Origin: Sarcocystis neurona | Taxonomy: Eukaryota; Apicomplexa; Conoidasida; Eucoccidiorida; Sarcocystidae | Assembly: GCA_000727475.1 (NCBI GenBank) | Contig: KL647308.1 | Coordinates: 2,177,496-2,241,495 of the forward strand | DNA: 64,000 nt | Reading direction: 5' to 3' | In this document: positions 1-10,390 of the stretch, piece by piece | How the letters are laid out: each line of letters starts with the position of its first letter | Numbering within the stretch: the stretch's first letter is position 1 | Notes under the pieces: generated by a model | The model's database searches: none | Told to the model about the DNA's origin: nothing | The model's input: the letters and a program-made list of their open reading frames with translations, nothing else | Translations under genes and position numbers: made by a program

Positions 1-549
1 CTACACAGACGAATACGGTTGGAGACGTTATGATAGCCGAGTTCAGCACTAGCATTGCCCGAGGACAGGTTCAACTGCTGCGCATGGAGCCACTTCAATA
101 AACCTGCGTAGCTCCCACGACGTACCTCTCTGGGCGTCGCCGTAGGATTGATTACCCCCCCACGCCCGATCGGTGTAGTTGTGTCGTCCTCGTCGGCCCA
201 CCCCCGCTTGGCTCGCCCGGGTTGGCGCCGCGATCCACTCGCGCTGCGGCATGTGCGACTCCTCCAACCGATGCAGGCGAAATCGCTGTGGCGGCTTCGT
301 GGGTTTTTGTTAGCCCCGCTTCCCGATATTGGCAGTGTTATCACTAATTATCAAGAAGGGTGTTTTCTTCACGTGACGTGTTTCCTGCATCATTCCCACA
401 TCTGTGTATGTGCTACCGCGTCGAGCCGGTTATTAACAGCGCGCCCCGTGGGTGACCACTGTGCTCCTGTAGTTTGTTTCCCTTCAGATGCGTTTGAACA
501 TCCCAGGTACAGCAACAACCTTCGTGCTTCCGTATCAGTGGAAGTATCG

Positions 550-677
550 TCAAAGGCTCTGTTGCGATGTACGTACTAATGCGTCTCCGTTGTATATTTC
601 AGTCCGCCTGATGTCAAAGGCTCTGCTGCGATGCACGTACTAATGCGTCTCCGTTGTATATTTCAGTCCGCCTGATC
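550..677 (+). repeat. 64-bp direct tandem duplication containing an acceptor-like signal
   Basis: Two adjacent 64-base copies (550-613 and 614-677) differ at about two positions. Each contains TACTAAT followed about 20 bases later by TTTCAG, which resembles a branch point plus 3' splice site. The matching stretches of units 2 and 3 lack the duplication and the TTTCAG. Whether it is used in splicing is unknown. Confidence 0.75.
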
Positions 678-1319
678 GCCGCCTATCCTCCTCTCGGACT
701 CCGCGCAGCACGATTCTCGTGAGAAAGCGCTTGTCGGCCATCTAGCGGGGACGCGAAGAGCGAGCTGACGAACACGTGTACAAGCAACGCAAAATTGTCG
801 TCAACACGGTATTGTGGACATTTACGGCAATGAGTTTGAACGGGTGCAACGACTCGGCCGCTGGCGCTGTATCTACCTTCACCGTGGAACACCCCCTGGA
901 CACTGGGATCGACAAAATACTCACGCCTTCTTTCTACGGGATGCCTCACAAACCTTGGACTTTTTTTCGTCAGCTCACCGTCATCCGGCCCCAAAACCCG
1001 TGAATACCACTCTCCAGATGGAATCGGCCATTGGCAACTACCTATATTCAGGCGGAGGTATTTTTACTGGAGATCCAGACGAGACGCTGTGGAGGAAACG
1101 GCTTTGCTGGTGACTTGTGCGGGTCGCCCATTGGGAGGGGTATATCAACAACTGGGCGGACCTAGTACAAAACCTTTGTGAATTCAGACCATTTGACAGT
1201 GCGGGACTGCTACTGTGTTGTTAGTCCCAGTAGCTTGGTTGCGGGCTCCGGGGAGGGCGGATCGCGGTGGTGATGCGCACGGTATAGACCTGTATGCGAA
1301 GTCTACGATTCTGTCAACG

Positions 1320-2582
1320 ATGGATCAAATAGGTAGTGAGGTAAATGGTGAGGTAAGGAGAGGAGGAAGACAGACGGAGTCTCAGCGACAAGGAACTTCT
1401 CATGAAATAAGGCAAGAGCACCACCGTAGCCCACGAGTGATCCCGGGCAAATTAAGGGGACGGCTCTCCAGGCTTCACCTCCGGCACCGGCAGTTGTCCA
1501 TTGCGTTCGCCGCAGTAGCGTCACTAGTAATATTTAGCGCGCTCACGCAGCTAATTTCCTTGTGTAGGTTCCAGTGGAGAAGAGCTGGTGTTTCCCACGG
1601 CGTTGAAGGTCGCTCGTCTCTTGCCCGCGTCGCTCGTCGATTGGCAGACAATGGTGTAGGTGGGGGGGAGTATCCAGGTTTGGAGGGTCGCTGCCAGAGA
1701 TTATTGGGAGATAGACAACGACAGGACCCGGCAGGGAGATCAGTCGTTTTTTGGACAAGTGATAGAGGGGGCAGTTCAGAGCAGCGCGTTCACATGCTGT
1801 CGATTCCAGTGGAAGACCCTCACTCTCCGAGTGAAGATACCGAGGGCACTGCTCGAGGCCCTAATCGGTGGGTCGAAGGGCCCCCCCGTTATTCTGAAGT
1901 GATAGAGGAGGATATGCGACGAGTAGGCACTCACCCTTTGGCAGAGGATGTCGAGGGCATTAGTGGAATCCAGGACCAGCTTGCAGGAGGGCCCCCGTCT
2001 TATTACCAGGTGATGCAGGAAGACAGACAACGGCGAGAAAGTCAGCTTCGGACACAAGATGCGGAGGGCACTGGTGGAGCCGAGGACCAGCGTATGGGTG
2101 CGCCTCAGTATTATTATCAGGCAACGCAGGATGATTGGTCAGGGCAGGTTATCCCGGCTTTTACACGTGAGCTATTGGGAGGCCACGGCGCGCGTGTCGG
2201 AGACCAACCGCCTTATTCTGAAGCAATGGAGGATGATGCGGTACTGCGGAGTGCGGGGGTGCAACTTGCAGTGTATCCTAGTACTACTCAAAATGCGGTA
2301 TATCTTGTGCTTCCGTCGGCCGCATCCCGTCGTGAGAATGGAGGAAGCGTGCGTAATGCGGTGAGGAACCGTTTCGAGGGACAAAGGGTTGGCGAATCGA
2401 TGGCCGAATTCTCTCTCAGGAGCTGCCGTCCATTTGCGATTGCGTTCATGATTGTTTTTGTTGTAATTGCAGCAATTTGGGTGACGGCACAATTCGAGAC
2501 ATCCAGCATCCCCGGAAGCGGAGGAATTCCCGGCAATATCTGGAACGCATCGCGGAACTATTCTTCCGGTGCCGGTAGATAG
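1320..2582 (+). CDS. PPxY-repeat, TEXEL-containing two-span membrane protein (copy 1)
   Basis: This is a 420-residue protein from a single exon. I chose the ATG at 1320 because it has A at -3 and G at +4 and is conserved in the second copy; the frame is open upstream only to a TTG. Residues 1-59 are polar. Residues 60-82 are a hydrophobic span that could act as a recessed signal sequence or signal anchor. RRLAD at 106-110 (bases 1635-1649) matches the RRLxx site cut by aspartyl protease 5 in Toxoplasma dense-granule proteins. Three 37-residue modules follow (168-204, 205-241, 242-278), each with a P-rich tyrosine motif and an acidic tail: PPRY 188-191, PPSY 225-228 and the degenerate APQY 261-264. 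A further QPPY is at 296-299. A second span lies at 371-391. I recognise no named family. A vacuole-membrane or exported role is an inference from this architecture. Confidence 0.72.
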   Translation: MDQIGSEVNGEVRRGGRQTESQRQGTSHEIRQEHHRSPRVIPGKLRGRLSRLHLRHRQLSIAFAAVASLVIFSALTQLISLCRFQWRRAGVSHGVEGRSSLARVARRLADNGVGGGEYPGLEGRCQRLLGDRQRQDPAGRSVVFWTSDRGGSSEQRVHMLSIPVEDPHSPSEDTEGTARGPNRWVEGPPRYSEVIEEDMRRVGTHPLAEDVEGISGIQDQLAGGPPSYYQVMQEDRQRRESQLRTQDAEGTGGAEDQRMGAPQYYYQATQDDWSGQVIPAFTRELLGGHGARVGDQPPYSEAMEDDAVLRSAGVQLAVYPSTTQNAVYLVLPSAASRRENGGSVRNAVRNRFEGQRVGESMAEFSLRSCRPFAIAFMIVFVVIAAIWVTAQFETSSIPGSGGIPGNIWNASRNYSSGAGR

Positions 2583-5500
2583 TGACATCTGAGCTGTCGT
2601 GACCACACTCTGTTGTGCATGCCAGAGGTCACATCGCCTCTCTGTACCATCCGCATCCACAGACAACATAAGGACATCTGCAGCTGACTCGACAACACCC
2701 CCGGGCACACACCAGGCATCAAATCTCACCTCCGTACTCTCAATAATCAGAGACAACATGGCAACGCGTTCAACTGCATTTTAGGGATTCAACTGCAATT
2801 GGGCGATCCTCTCACAATATCAACCAAAACGTCAACCCGTTTGCTATTCGCTTCTGCAACGAGTGTAGGTGCCTTTCTTGCTGCACAGCTCCAGCCGTAT
2901 ACACAAATCAGGTGTGGAAAAGTCACCGTCGTATTAGTCCGCTTTCGGGTCTGTGTCCGCACCAGTGTTCTTTGTGAAACGGAGTTGCTGGATTCTGTCT
3001 AACCTGCACTGTATCAGGAGCTGTCTGACAAAGCCCGATCATACGACCTTCGTAAATGAGCTGCAGCGACTGCCGGGGCAATCGCAGTGGGACCCTGTGC
3101 GTCTACTGACTGACAGTCGCAAACTTCATGGCGAAGCCATGACAGCCAGTAGATCTCGTGAATCGCCTCGCGACGTCTCAAGTTCATTGTAGAAGACTTG
3201 GGCGTTGGTTCACTCGTGCGTCTGTGTGTGCGGCGACGCAAAAGGCCTGAACGGTCGTGAATTTTTGTCCTGTGAGGGCCTGCCGCTGGGGATTGGTGGC
3301 ACGTGAAGCCCCGCTGGCTCACAAAATGTGCGCGTAAGTCTGTGTCGAGAATTATGGATGAGTGACTCCCATTCAACCCAGCATCTAACGTGGAAGTCGT
3401 GTTGTGCTGGCAGATGCATCGGACCCTATACACCAGGCGTGTACATGAAGCAACCACTCTCACGGCGTGCGCGGGGCGTAAGTCCGAGAAGCCTGTTGCA
3501 TCCACCTTCACGAAAAGCACGCAGCTCCCAGAATTTTCCGTTGCAATGCGTGAAGCACTCACGGCCTCTCCGTCATTGCACGTGTTGATACGTTTGTGTC
3601 GTCGGTTGTTCACCTCTTTGGAGGACTGCGTACCCGGGAGCACGTGTATTCTAACACGGTCGAGCCTAATGCCTGACGTGTGCTCTGTCCGCCTATACCA
3701 GCTGCCGTGGCGCGTGCTGAGCTGCACCAGAACACTTGGTGTCATCGTTTTTGAGACAACGGGATGACGCAGAGCAAGGGCGTCAATGTTTCATTGTGCC
3801 GGTAGGGGCAGTTCTCATATTTCCCTTCAGGTGACCTGAATAACTCAGTGCATTTCTAGTACTCACACACATTGCAGTCCCATGTCAATGAAAAATACGA
3901 GTAGCCGGTTGGCGCTCGATTAGTCGACCAGCGTTATTGCGTATGTGCGTATGTGGTAGACCACTGCAATGTAAGTTACTGTCCCCCTGCAGAGATTGGT
4001 GAGGATTTACAGCGTGGAAGGCGCATGCACGGATCCATTAGAGCACCGTGGCCGTGCAGGGGTGAGCATCTAGTGCATGTGTGCAGGACTACAAAGGGGT
4101 GCTGTGTAGACATGTGTTAAGGGTGCGGGTGCCTGAGGTAAAAAGTCGGCGACAAAAGTATCCCAGTCGCCAGAGGGATCAATGGGGTCTCTTAATATAT
4201 GTCGAGAGAATGTGAAATCGCAATGGATTTCCTCTGTCCTGAGCTCAGTGGAAACATTATTCAATCTGTCTGACGTGCGTTGAGGGTGAAAGCTGTAGCA
4301 CGTGGCACCGAGTACATATCCGGGAGCGCTAACCAGACATGTGCACTCTTCTTGCTAGCATGCATGCTAAAATATCGAACGGCCACCACGGTCACCACGT
4401 TACATGCTCTCTCCGGCACTTGCCCCGCAGAGAGAGGCATCAGGTTTGGGTGGAAGAGGAGAGGGTGGGTCAGTAGTCTCTGCCTGTAGAGGTCGTAGGA
4501 AAGGACAAACAGCGAGAGACTGCTGCATTGTACTCGTGTGACCCCCAGATGCCTCACACCACGCAACACGGGCCTGTCGCAGTCATGGATAACTGGCATC
4601 ACTGCACGCTCCATCGGATGCACACGCCACTTCAACGTCTGCGGCGTGGCGCAGCCCTTCAATAAAGCTCCCAAAAGATAGCTCCTTCCAACTTAGAATG
4701 CCTCGGTATGAGTGGGGATGGTGCCGTAGATTATGGTGGTGCTGCTGACGGTGCCGTGGTGCATGGTGGTCGCCACACGAAGAAAAACCATTCCTCTTCA
4801 TTCACGATGTGTTACAGCCACCCAGGACGCAGCATCAGTGTGTACTACCGCTGTTACTTCATTTGCGTGACCTCTTCACAGCTGCAGGGACTTGATTGCT
4901 CTGCCTGTTACGGTGGTACTACAGGCGCACACCTGGACCACGATACCGTGCCAAGGCGCCTCACTACGGAGCATAAGTGTTCATTGGAGCATCAGAACTG
5001 ATGTACAATGCGTAAAGAATTAACGAATTAGACAATATCGTGCACCTGAGTAGAACTCTCATGCATCTACCCTCGTCTGCCCACGGAGTTGCCCCTTCGC
5101 GAGTCAGCAACACGCTCGCGCTGACATTCACACTGAGAGACTTTCCACGTGGAAGTTCTGCGCTGGTCAATGGGTAAGGAGCCCTTGATCGGGGCCACTA
5201 ACCCCTTCGCAGAACTAAGCGTGAGCGCAATTAAGCCGTGCAACTTTTTCGGCCTTGTACAGTGGGACGTGAACTTATTTGGAGCCTGGGTACCTAGCTA
5301 TGACAACTGCACTACCATCAAAGAGGCACGCTTGCTATTTCAGTAGAGTCGTTGAGTCTTTTGAGTTCTTCAGTGGCAAACAAAGCGACGGTGCTTCCTG
5401 CGTGGCGTCGTTTTTCTGGTTTTGGCCCATGCTCCGAGAGTAATCCGAGAGTGATCCACTCCCGTGACACTGCCATGTCGAAGCCTTCGTGCAGCATTGC

Positions 5501-8500
5501 GTTCTTCGGCGGCCAATACGACGCACGACTCAGGCTTTAAGTGTGAAGAAACATGAGGTGTCACGGTTGTGTTCATAGTTTCAGTGCGCGACAAGCGCCG
5601 CGACATGGCGATATAGTGGAGTAGTTGGTTTCTCATGCCATGTTGCACATGTGTCTTTGCGCAATCCCCTTGGAACACCAGCAATTGAGGTTTTGTGATA
5701 AAGCTCCCCCGGACGTCTGCCAGCTAACCACTTTGAAAAGAGTCCCCGTGGAGGTCACACTCGTTTAGCCCAGTTCACATCACCGATACCGAAAGCGCGC
5801 ACGTAGTGTGGGCTCACCAAACGCTTGAAGAACACCAATGTACTGGACGCGTTCTTGTTGTCTACTGCACTGAGAGCCTTAGGGATTGCGGTCCGCTGCT
5901 CGTGGCTTAGCGCCGCGCATGGTCGTACTATGGTTCGAATTTGATGCCACCGCGAAACGTGAAAACGCGTACCCGATTCGCGTATCAGTCGAGTGGCGTC
6001 TTTCGCAGAATAAACGAGCAAAAATCTGACAGGTGGCTACGGAGAAACTAGTTCCAACAAGGCTCACAATGAACAGACATCACGAGCGCGTCCTCCACTA
6101 CATGCACAGGTTTCAGACCGGTGAACAATCGATCTGGTGGAGAGTCGATCCGGAGTTCTCCGTGTACGCTTGCTCGCGCTGGATGATTTGCCTTAAACAC
6201 GACACTGACAGCCGTGAATCCTACATCGACCCCACCTTCTGCGCGTTCATCAGGCAGAACCCGTCAGTTTTCAATTCGTTGACTTGTTCTGCGCTCGAAC
6301 CATAAAAGGCAAACTCGTCCTTCGCTCTGCCCGAGCGTCCGCACACACAGATTGTTGTCTATCTCTACGTAGATGCCAATGAACAAGTGTGCAACAGATG
6401 CCAGATTTCCCATCTATCCCGTGGCGCAGAGTTCGGATACATGGAGAGTTTACTGGCACGGGCACCTGTAAAAATCTGACTAGTCGTGCTGTGAGTGGAA
6501 CCATGGGTCACGCTATACGTGAGGGACCTACTGCAGTTTCTGTCGTAGCTCGAAGAAGCACATGATTCACAGATGCGAGAAGCGGTGCGTCCACCTCTCT
6601 CGCTGGCTTTTCAGACTCACTCATTTTGGTCGGCTTAAGCTTCACAAACTCTCTTCTCCACACGAGCGACACGAAAACGCCGCTCCTCCTGGTGGCAACT
6701 GGCGACAGCTTGCTATCCTCCAGCACAATTGTGTACGTTTTAATCTTTTGTAACAGGTGACACGGTAGCAATATCTGGCACCTACGTTAAGTGATGCTCT
6801 CGCCTGTCTTCCAGTTAGCGGTACGCGCAACTCGGGAGTATTGCACGGGTTTGACTAGTGCGCGAGGAGAGCCGAACAAGGAGGACACCGCCAGGAAATC
6901 TGTCCGCGTCCCTCTGCTACTTTCGGCGAGTGAAGTGCTATATTTTGTGCAAATGGACGCCTCTCTCTTTTGGGCTTAAACACCCAGTAAGAGTGCGTAT
7001 CCTTATTCTTCTGCTTTCGTGCTCAGCGGTGGGACACAGTCGCCCCGATGTAACCACTGCTGCCCTGGTGTCACTGTGGTGTTGCAGACAGTGCAATACA
7101 AGATGTGAAGTATGCGTCTAAGTTTTTAGGGGGTAAAAGTGCCGTATGTTGTTGAGGCCTACATGAATACTGAACACCAGAATCCACTTCGCAGGACGTC
7201 ACGATCTTAATCGCCGCGTCTCCCTAGTGTGCCTGCCTGCCGCTGCTTCAACAAACACCAAAAACTGTGTTCAGCGCGTAACGAGAACCCGTGCTCTCCG
7301 CCAGCAGCACGCCCGCGTAACACAAATTCATCACCTATCGTAGTTACGGGCCTGTAGAGTGGCTGTTCCAAGAGTGGCAAAGAAGCGCGTCGTATTGGAG
7401 CCGGCAAGCGTGTGATTGGCCTCGCGGCACCGACGTGAGAGGCACTGCAGGAACATGCATCTGTTCCGGGTGCTTCTGCAGGTGAGGTATGTTCGGCGCC
7501 GGAAAAAGTACCGACCATTCATGACAGGTGACAATGCGTCTTAGAGGAGTTGTTAAGAAAACGCCTGGTACGACGTGAACGTGCTCAACGATCCCCGCTG
7601 ACGTCTTCACAAGACATATAGCGTAAGGTACAAAAGTAAGGTTCAGTGACAAGGGAGATTCCGAACGCACGCCAGCTGCACTCGGCTAAGTACGCGTTCT
7701 CAGATGTGAGGCGATATCTACATTATGTATGTACGTTCACGTGGGCGCATCCATGACGCGAATTGTCTGCCATTTTTCGTCCTTTCTAAGTGTCGACTTG
7801 CTACTTCATCATTTCTCTCGCACACACGTGTCGTGGGCGTGCCTCGTGTAAAGGTGCGAACTGTAATACTTTAGCGTAAACCCTGCCCGTGACAACGTAT
7901 GCGATTCTCTATTAAGTGGCTACCTATAGATATTGAGGACGGCATGATATCAGGAGTACACTAGTAGCATTCCGTAGGAACAAAGTCAGCGGCTGCCAAT
8001 GACGCCATCGCAGTAACCGTACCGTTATTACCCCACGCGCTATCGCTCTGGTCGTCCCGACGCGGCACAACTGTACGCGGGGCGGCCTCGGCTCGCTCGG
8101 GTCGGTTGTCTCGAGCCGACACCGCGATCCACGCGCAGTCCTCAAACAGATGCAGACGCGGTAGCCGTGGCGACTTGCTGGGTTTTCGCCAGTTCGGCTC
8201 TCCCTTATTGGCAGGATTTATCGCTTCTTATCAATGAAAATGACTTCCGCAAGTGACGTCTTACTTCGTATTCCCGCATTAAAGTCCTACCGCCTCGAGC
8301 CGGCTGTTAACAGTGTGCACCCTGCATCGTCACTATTCTCCTCTGGTTTGTTTTCACATGGCGTCTGAACACACCAGACCTCGAAAGCCACTCGTTGCTC
8401 CCGCCTGTCTCTAAGAATCCCGAACTGCTCTGTTGAGAAGCGTACACTAATGTCTCGCTGTTGTGCACTTCGCCGCGCATGACCGCCCCCTATCCCCGCC

Positions 8501-9121
8501 TCCGAGACTGCGCCGCACGATTCACGTGTGAAAGCTTTTGATGGCCACCTCGAGAGACCCGAAACGAACCAACGAAGGAAAATGCCCGCGAACAACGCAG
8601 AAGTGCCGTCAACACGACATTGTACGCATTTAAAAGCATGAGTTCGACCGAGTCCACGGGCTGGGCGACTGCGGCTCTACGTCCCTGTACTGGTAAGCAC
8701 TTCCTACAAGCTGGGCAAAATACTCATGTTTTCGTTTGACGCGTTGCCCAAAATGACGCTGTGACTCTTTTCCGTCTAGCCACCACCATCCGACACGGAA
8801 ACGTCGCAATACCACTTTAAAGACGAAACCGACTGCTGCGAAGTGTCTATATTCGGGACGGAGGCACTTCTATTGCGGAGGCGGGTGAGTACGCGGAGGA
8901 CATGTTTTTGTTTGTCTCGCCTGCGGATCACTACTGGTAAAGGAGGACGGTAGCTCAGCAGTCTTGGTAGAGCTCCTTTGAAAAAGTAGGCCGCGTAACA
9001 ACGGGGGATAGTATTTGTATTGCTATTAAGACCAAGTCGGTTGCCTCCTCCGGGAAGGCCGCACCGTGCTGTGAATGGATACCGTATACAGCTGTATGTG
9101 AAGGATACGTTTTTGTCAACG

Positions 9122-10390
9122 ATGGATCGGATGAGCCGTCAGGTAAGGAAAGGAGAAAGACTGACGGAGTCCCAGCGTCAAGATTCTTATGAAGCAAGGC
9201 GAGTGCACAGCGGCATCCCACGAGCGACCCTGCGGAGGTCGAGAGGACGGCTCTCTAAATATCGATTCCGGCCTGGACAGATGTCCATGGTGTTTGCCGT
9301 AGTAGCGTCACTAGCAATATTTAGCGCGCTCACGCACCTGATCTCCCTGTGTAGGTTCCAGTGGAGAAGAGCTGGCGTTTCCCACGGCGGTGAAGGTCGC
9401 TCTCCTCTTGCCCGCGTCGCTCGTCGATTGGCAGACAATGGTGTAGGTGGGGGGGAGTATCCAGGTTTGGTGGGTCGCTGCCAGAGATTATTGGGAGATA
9501 GACAACGACGGGACCCGGCAGGGAGATCAGTCGTGTTTTGGACAAGTGATAGAGGGGGCAGTTCAGAGCAGCGCGTCCACATGCTGTCGATTCCAGTGGA
9601 AGACCCTCACTCTTCGAGTGAAGATACCGAGGGCACTGCTCGAGGCCCTAATCGGTGGGTCGAAAGGCCCCCCCGTTATTCTCAAGTGATAGAGGAGGAT
9701 ATGCGACAGAGAGGCACTCACCCTTCGGCAGAGGGTGTCGAGGGCATTAGTGGAATGCAGGACCAGCTTGCAGGAGGGCCCCCGTCTTATTACCAGGTGA
9801 GGGACGAAGACGGACAACGTCGAGAAACTAGCCTTCCGACACAAGACGCGGAGGGCACTGGTGGAGCCGAGGACCAGCTTGTGGGTGCGCCCCCGTCTTA
9901 TTATCAGGCAACGCAGGATGATTGGTCACGGCGACTGATCCCGGCTTTTGCACGTGAGCTATTTGCAGGCTGTGGCTCACCTACCGGGAACCCGCCGCCT
10001 TATTCTCAAGTAATGGAGCATGAAGCACGTGCGCTACGGGGAGGCCACGGCTCGCCTGCCGGAAACCCCCCGTCCTATTCTCAAGTAGTGGAGAATGAAG
10101 GTGTATCGCTATTTCCAGTGTATCCTGGTACTATTCAAAATGCGGCAAATTTTCTTCGTCCCCTCAACCTAGGTGGTCGTGGGAATGCGGAGAGCGTGTC
10201 TGATGCCCCGTTGCAGACGAGGCGCCTATGCACCGGCAAAAACGTAGCTTCGCTTTCTCTCGTTCTCGGGATTCTTGCTCTCTTCGGTACAGCCTTATGG
10301 TCACTCACACCCTCGGAAAAAGCTGACTTCTTGGGATTCCTGCGGAATTCCGGTAATCCCGGCAACGCTTCTCAAATCGACCCTCCCTAA
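9122..10390 (+). CDS. PPxY-repeat, TEXEL-containing two-span membrane protein (copy 2)
   Basis: This is a 422-residue paralogue of the gene at 1320-2582, with the same start context (A at -3, G at +4) and the same order of parts. There is a polar N-terminus, a hydrophobic span at about 54-77, RRLAD at 101-105 (bases 9422-9436), the 37-residue modules, and a C-terminal span at about 376-394. It has five complete PPxY motifs: PPRY 183-186, PPSY 220-223, PPSY 257-260, PPPY 291-294 and PPSY 316-319. The last two lie in a short repeated segment (G-N-P-P-x-Y-S-Q-V) that copy 1 has only once and in degenerate form. The stretch from about 9345 to 9705 is almost identical to copy 1, while the C-terminal third has diverged. 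Membrane topology and export are inferred. Confidence 0.72.
   Translation: MDRMSRQVRKGERLTESQRQDSYEARRVHSGIPRATLRRSRGRLSKYRFRPGQMSMVFAVVASLAIFSALTHLISLCRFQWRRAGVSHGGEGRSPLARVARRLADNGVGGGEYPGLVGRCQRLLGDRQRRDPAGRSVVFWTSDRGGSSEQRVHMLSIPVEDPHSSSEDTEGTARGPNRWVERPPRYSQVIEEDMRQRGTHPSAEGVEGISGMQDQLAGGPPSYYQVRDEDGQRRETSLPTQDAEGTGGAEDQLVGAPPSYYQATQDDWSRRLIPAFARELFAGCGSPTGNPPPYSQVMEHEARALRGGHGSPAGNPPSYSQVVENEGVSLFPVYPGTIQNAANFLRPLNLGGRGNAESVSDAPLQTRRLCTGKNVASLSLVLGILALFGTALWSLTPSEKADFLGFLRNSGNPGNASQIDPP

Larger units (their letters stand above)
1..7900. repeat. Tandem segmental repeat, unit 1
   Basis: This is the first of three divergent direct repeats. Landmarks recur in the same order in all three: a GC-rich block near 170-300 (again near 8040-8160 and 15590-15680), the PPxY gene (1320, 9122, 16380), a conserved block at about 3590-3720 (11510-11690, 18690-18800), a stretch near 6090-6170 (14125-14170, 21240-21290) and one near 6790-6890 (14810-14890, 21900-22000). 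A terminal block near 7400-7560 recurs near 22500-22620 but was not found in unit 2. Outside the PPxY gene the frames are broken differently in each unit, so 2583-7900 appears non-coding. The left boundary may lie before base 1. Confidence 0.8.

Noticed and set aside
3014..3745. 243-codon open frame on the minus strand in repeat unit 1
   Set aside because: Only part of it is matched in unit 2 (about 11479-11673) and the frame is not kept through the rest of the unit or in unit 3; no domain and no good start.
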